Shown: one piece after another, positions 43,289-43,292 of the stretch
Position numbering within the stretch: the first letter of the stretch is position 1
Layout of the letters: every line of letters begins with the position of its first letter
NCBI GenBank assembly: GCA_017161705.1
Contig: JADFCW010000012.1
Span: 1-43,292 of the forward strand
DNA: 43,292 nucleotides
Origin: Candidatus Sumerlaeota bacterium
GTDB taxonomy: Bacteria > Sumerlaeota > Sumerlaeia > JADFCW01
Direction of reading: 5' to 3'
Position numbers and translations under genes: made by a program
The notes under the pieces: model-generated
The model's database searches: none
The model's input: only the letters and a program-made list of their open reading frames with translations
Told to the model about the DNA's origin: nothing

Positions 43289-43292
43289 GGCC

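Overview
The window is a 43.3 kb stretch of a high-GC bacterial chromosome. The cell appears Gram-negative and rod-forming: it has MreB and MreC, a periplasmic alpha-2-macroglobulin paired with a PBP1C-type penicillin-binding protein, an RlpA-like lipoprotein and a homologue of the chlamydial Pmp-type beta-helix proteins. A formylglycine sulfatase, an apiosidase-like glycosidase, an M14 peptidase and a decayed beta-helix gene suggest a heterotrophic polysaccharide degrader. The style resembles the PVC group (Lentisphaerota, Kiritimatiellota, Verrucomicrobiota) or a nearby candidate phylum such as Sumerlaeota. That placement is inference only: there is no rRNA or other decisive marker. I saw no tRNA, rRNA, CRISPR array, insertion sequence, prophage or integrase.

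Layout. 1-3.4 kb: the end of a PilZ-like gene, a secreted DUF5060/DUF4038 glycosidase-like protein and a GT4 glycosyltransferase. 3.6-6.3 kb: glnD, complete with nucleotidyltransferase, HD and two ACT domains. 6.4-18.9 kb, minus strand: an envelope block that reads, in transcription order, mreB, mreC, hpt, alpha-2-macroglobulin (intact CVEQ thioester), pbpC and a GHMP sugar kinase. 19.1-26.5 kb, plus strand: a surface-glycan cluster of GT4, CapA-like metallophosphatase, CapK/PaaK-like adenylating ligase, hisA, radical SAM protein and GT2. The middle genes are 18-120 bp apart. 26.6-30.9 kb, minus strand: a 1448-residue secreted beta-helix protein with FxxN and GGA-like repeats. 31.2-36.1 kb: a CDF metal exporter, a cold-shock gene with a long leader and a clear terminator, then an operon of GT2, an MreD-like membrane protein, rsmG and an RluD-family pseudouridine synthase. 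36.3-43.3 kb: a secreted M14 peptidase, a beta-helix pseudogene, a sulfatase, an RlpA-like lipoprotein, a DUF362 protein with an unusual cysteine set, and a small unknown protein.

The most unusual non-coding signal is a dispersed intergenic repeat present three times in the same orientation (about 25.32, 38.27 and 41.07 kb). Each copy has a roughly 110-base conserved left part leading into a perfect 8-bp stem, GCGGCAGC/GCTGCCGC. The loop varies (ATG, AGG or CGT) while the arms stay fixed. In the third copy the hairpin unit has expanded into a 27-bp tandem array. A second, different palindromic repeat occurs as an imperfect tandem pair at 2.18 kb.

How the genes fit together: the mreBC/alpha-2-macroglobulin/PBP1C/RlpA/MreD-like set shapes, builds and guards the cell wall. 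The glycosyltransferases, CapA, CapK-like and radical SAM proteins probably assemble or modify a surface polymer. The secreted glycosidase, sulfatase and peptidase probably feed on external polymers.
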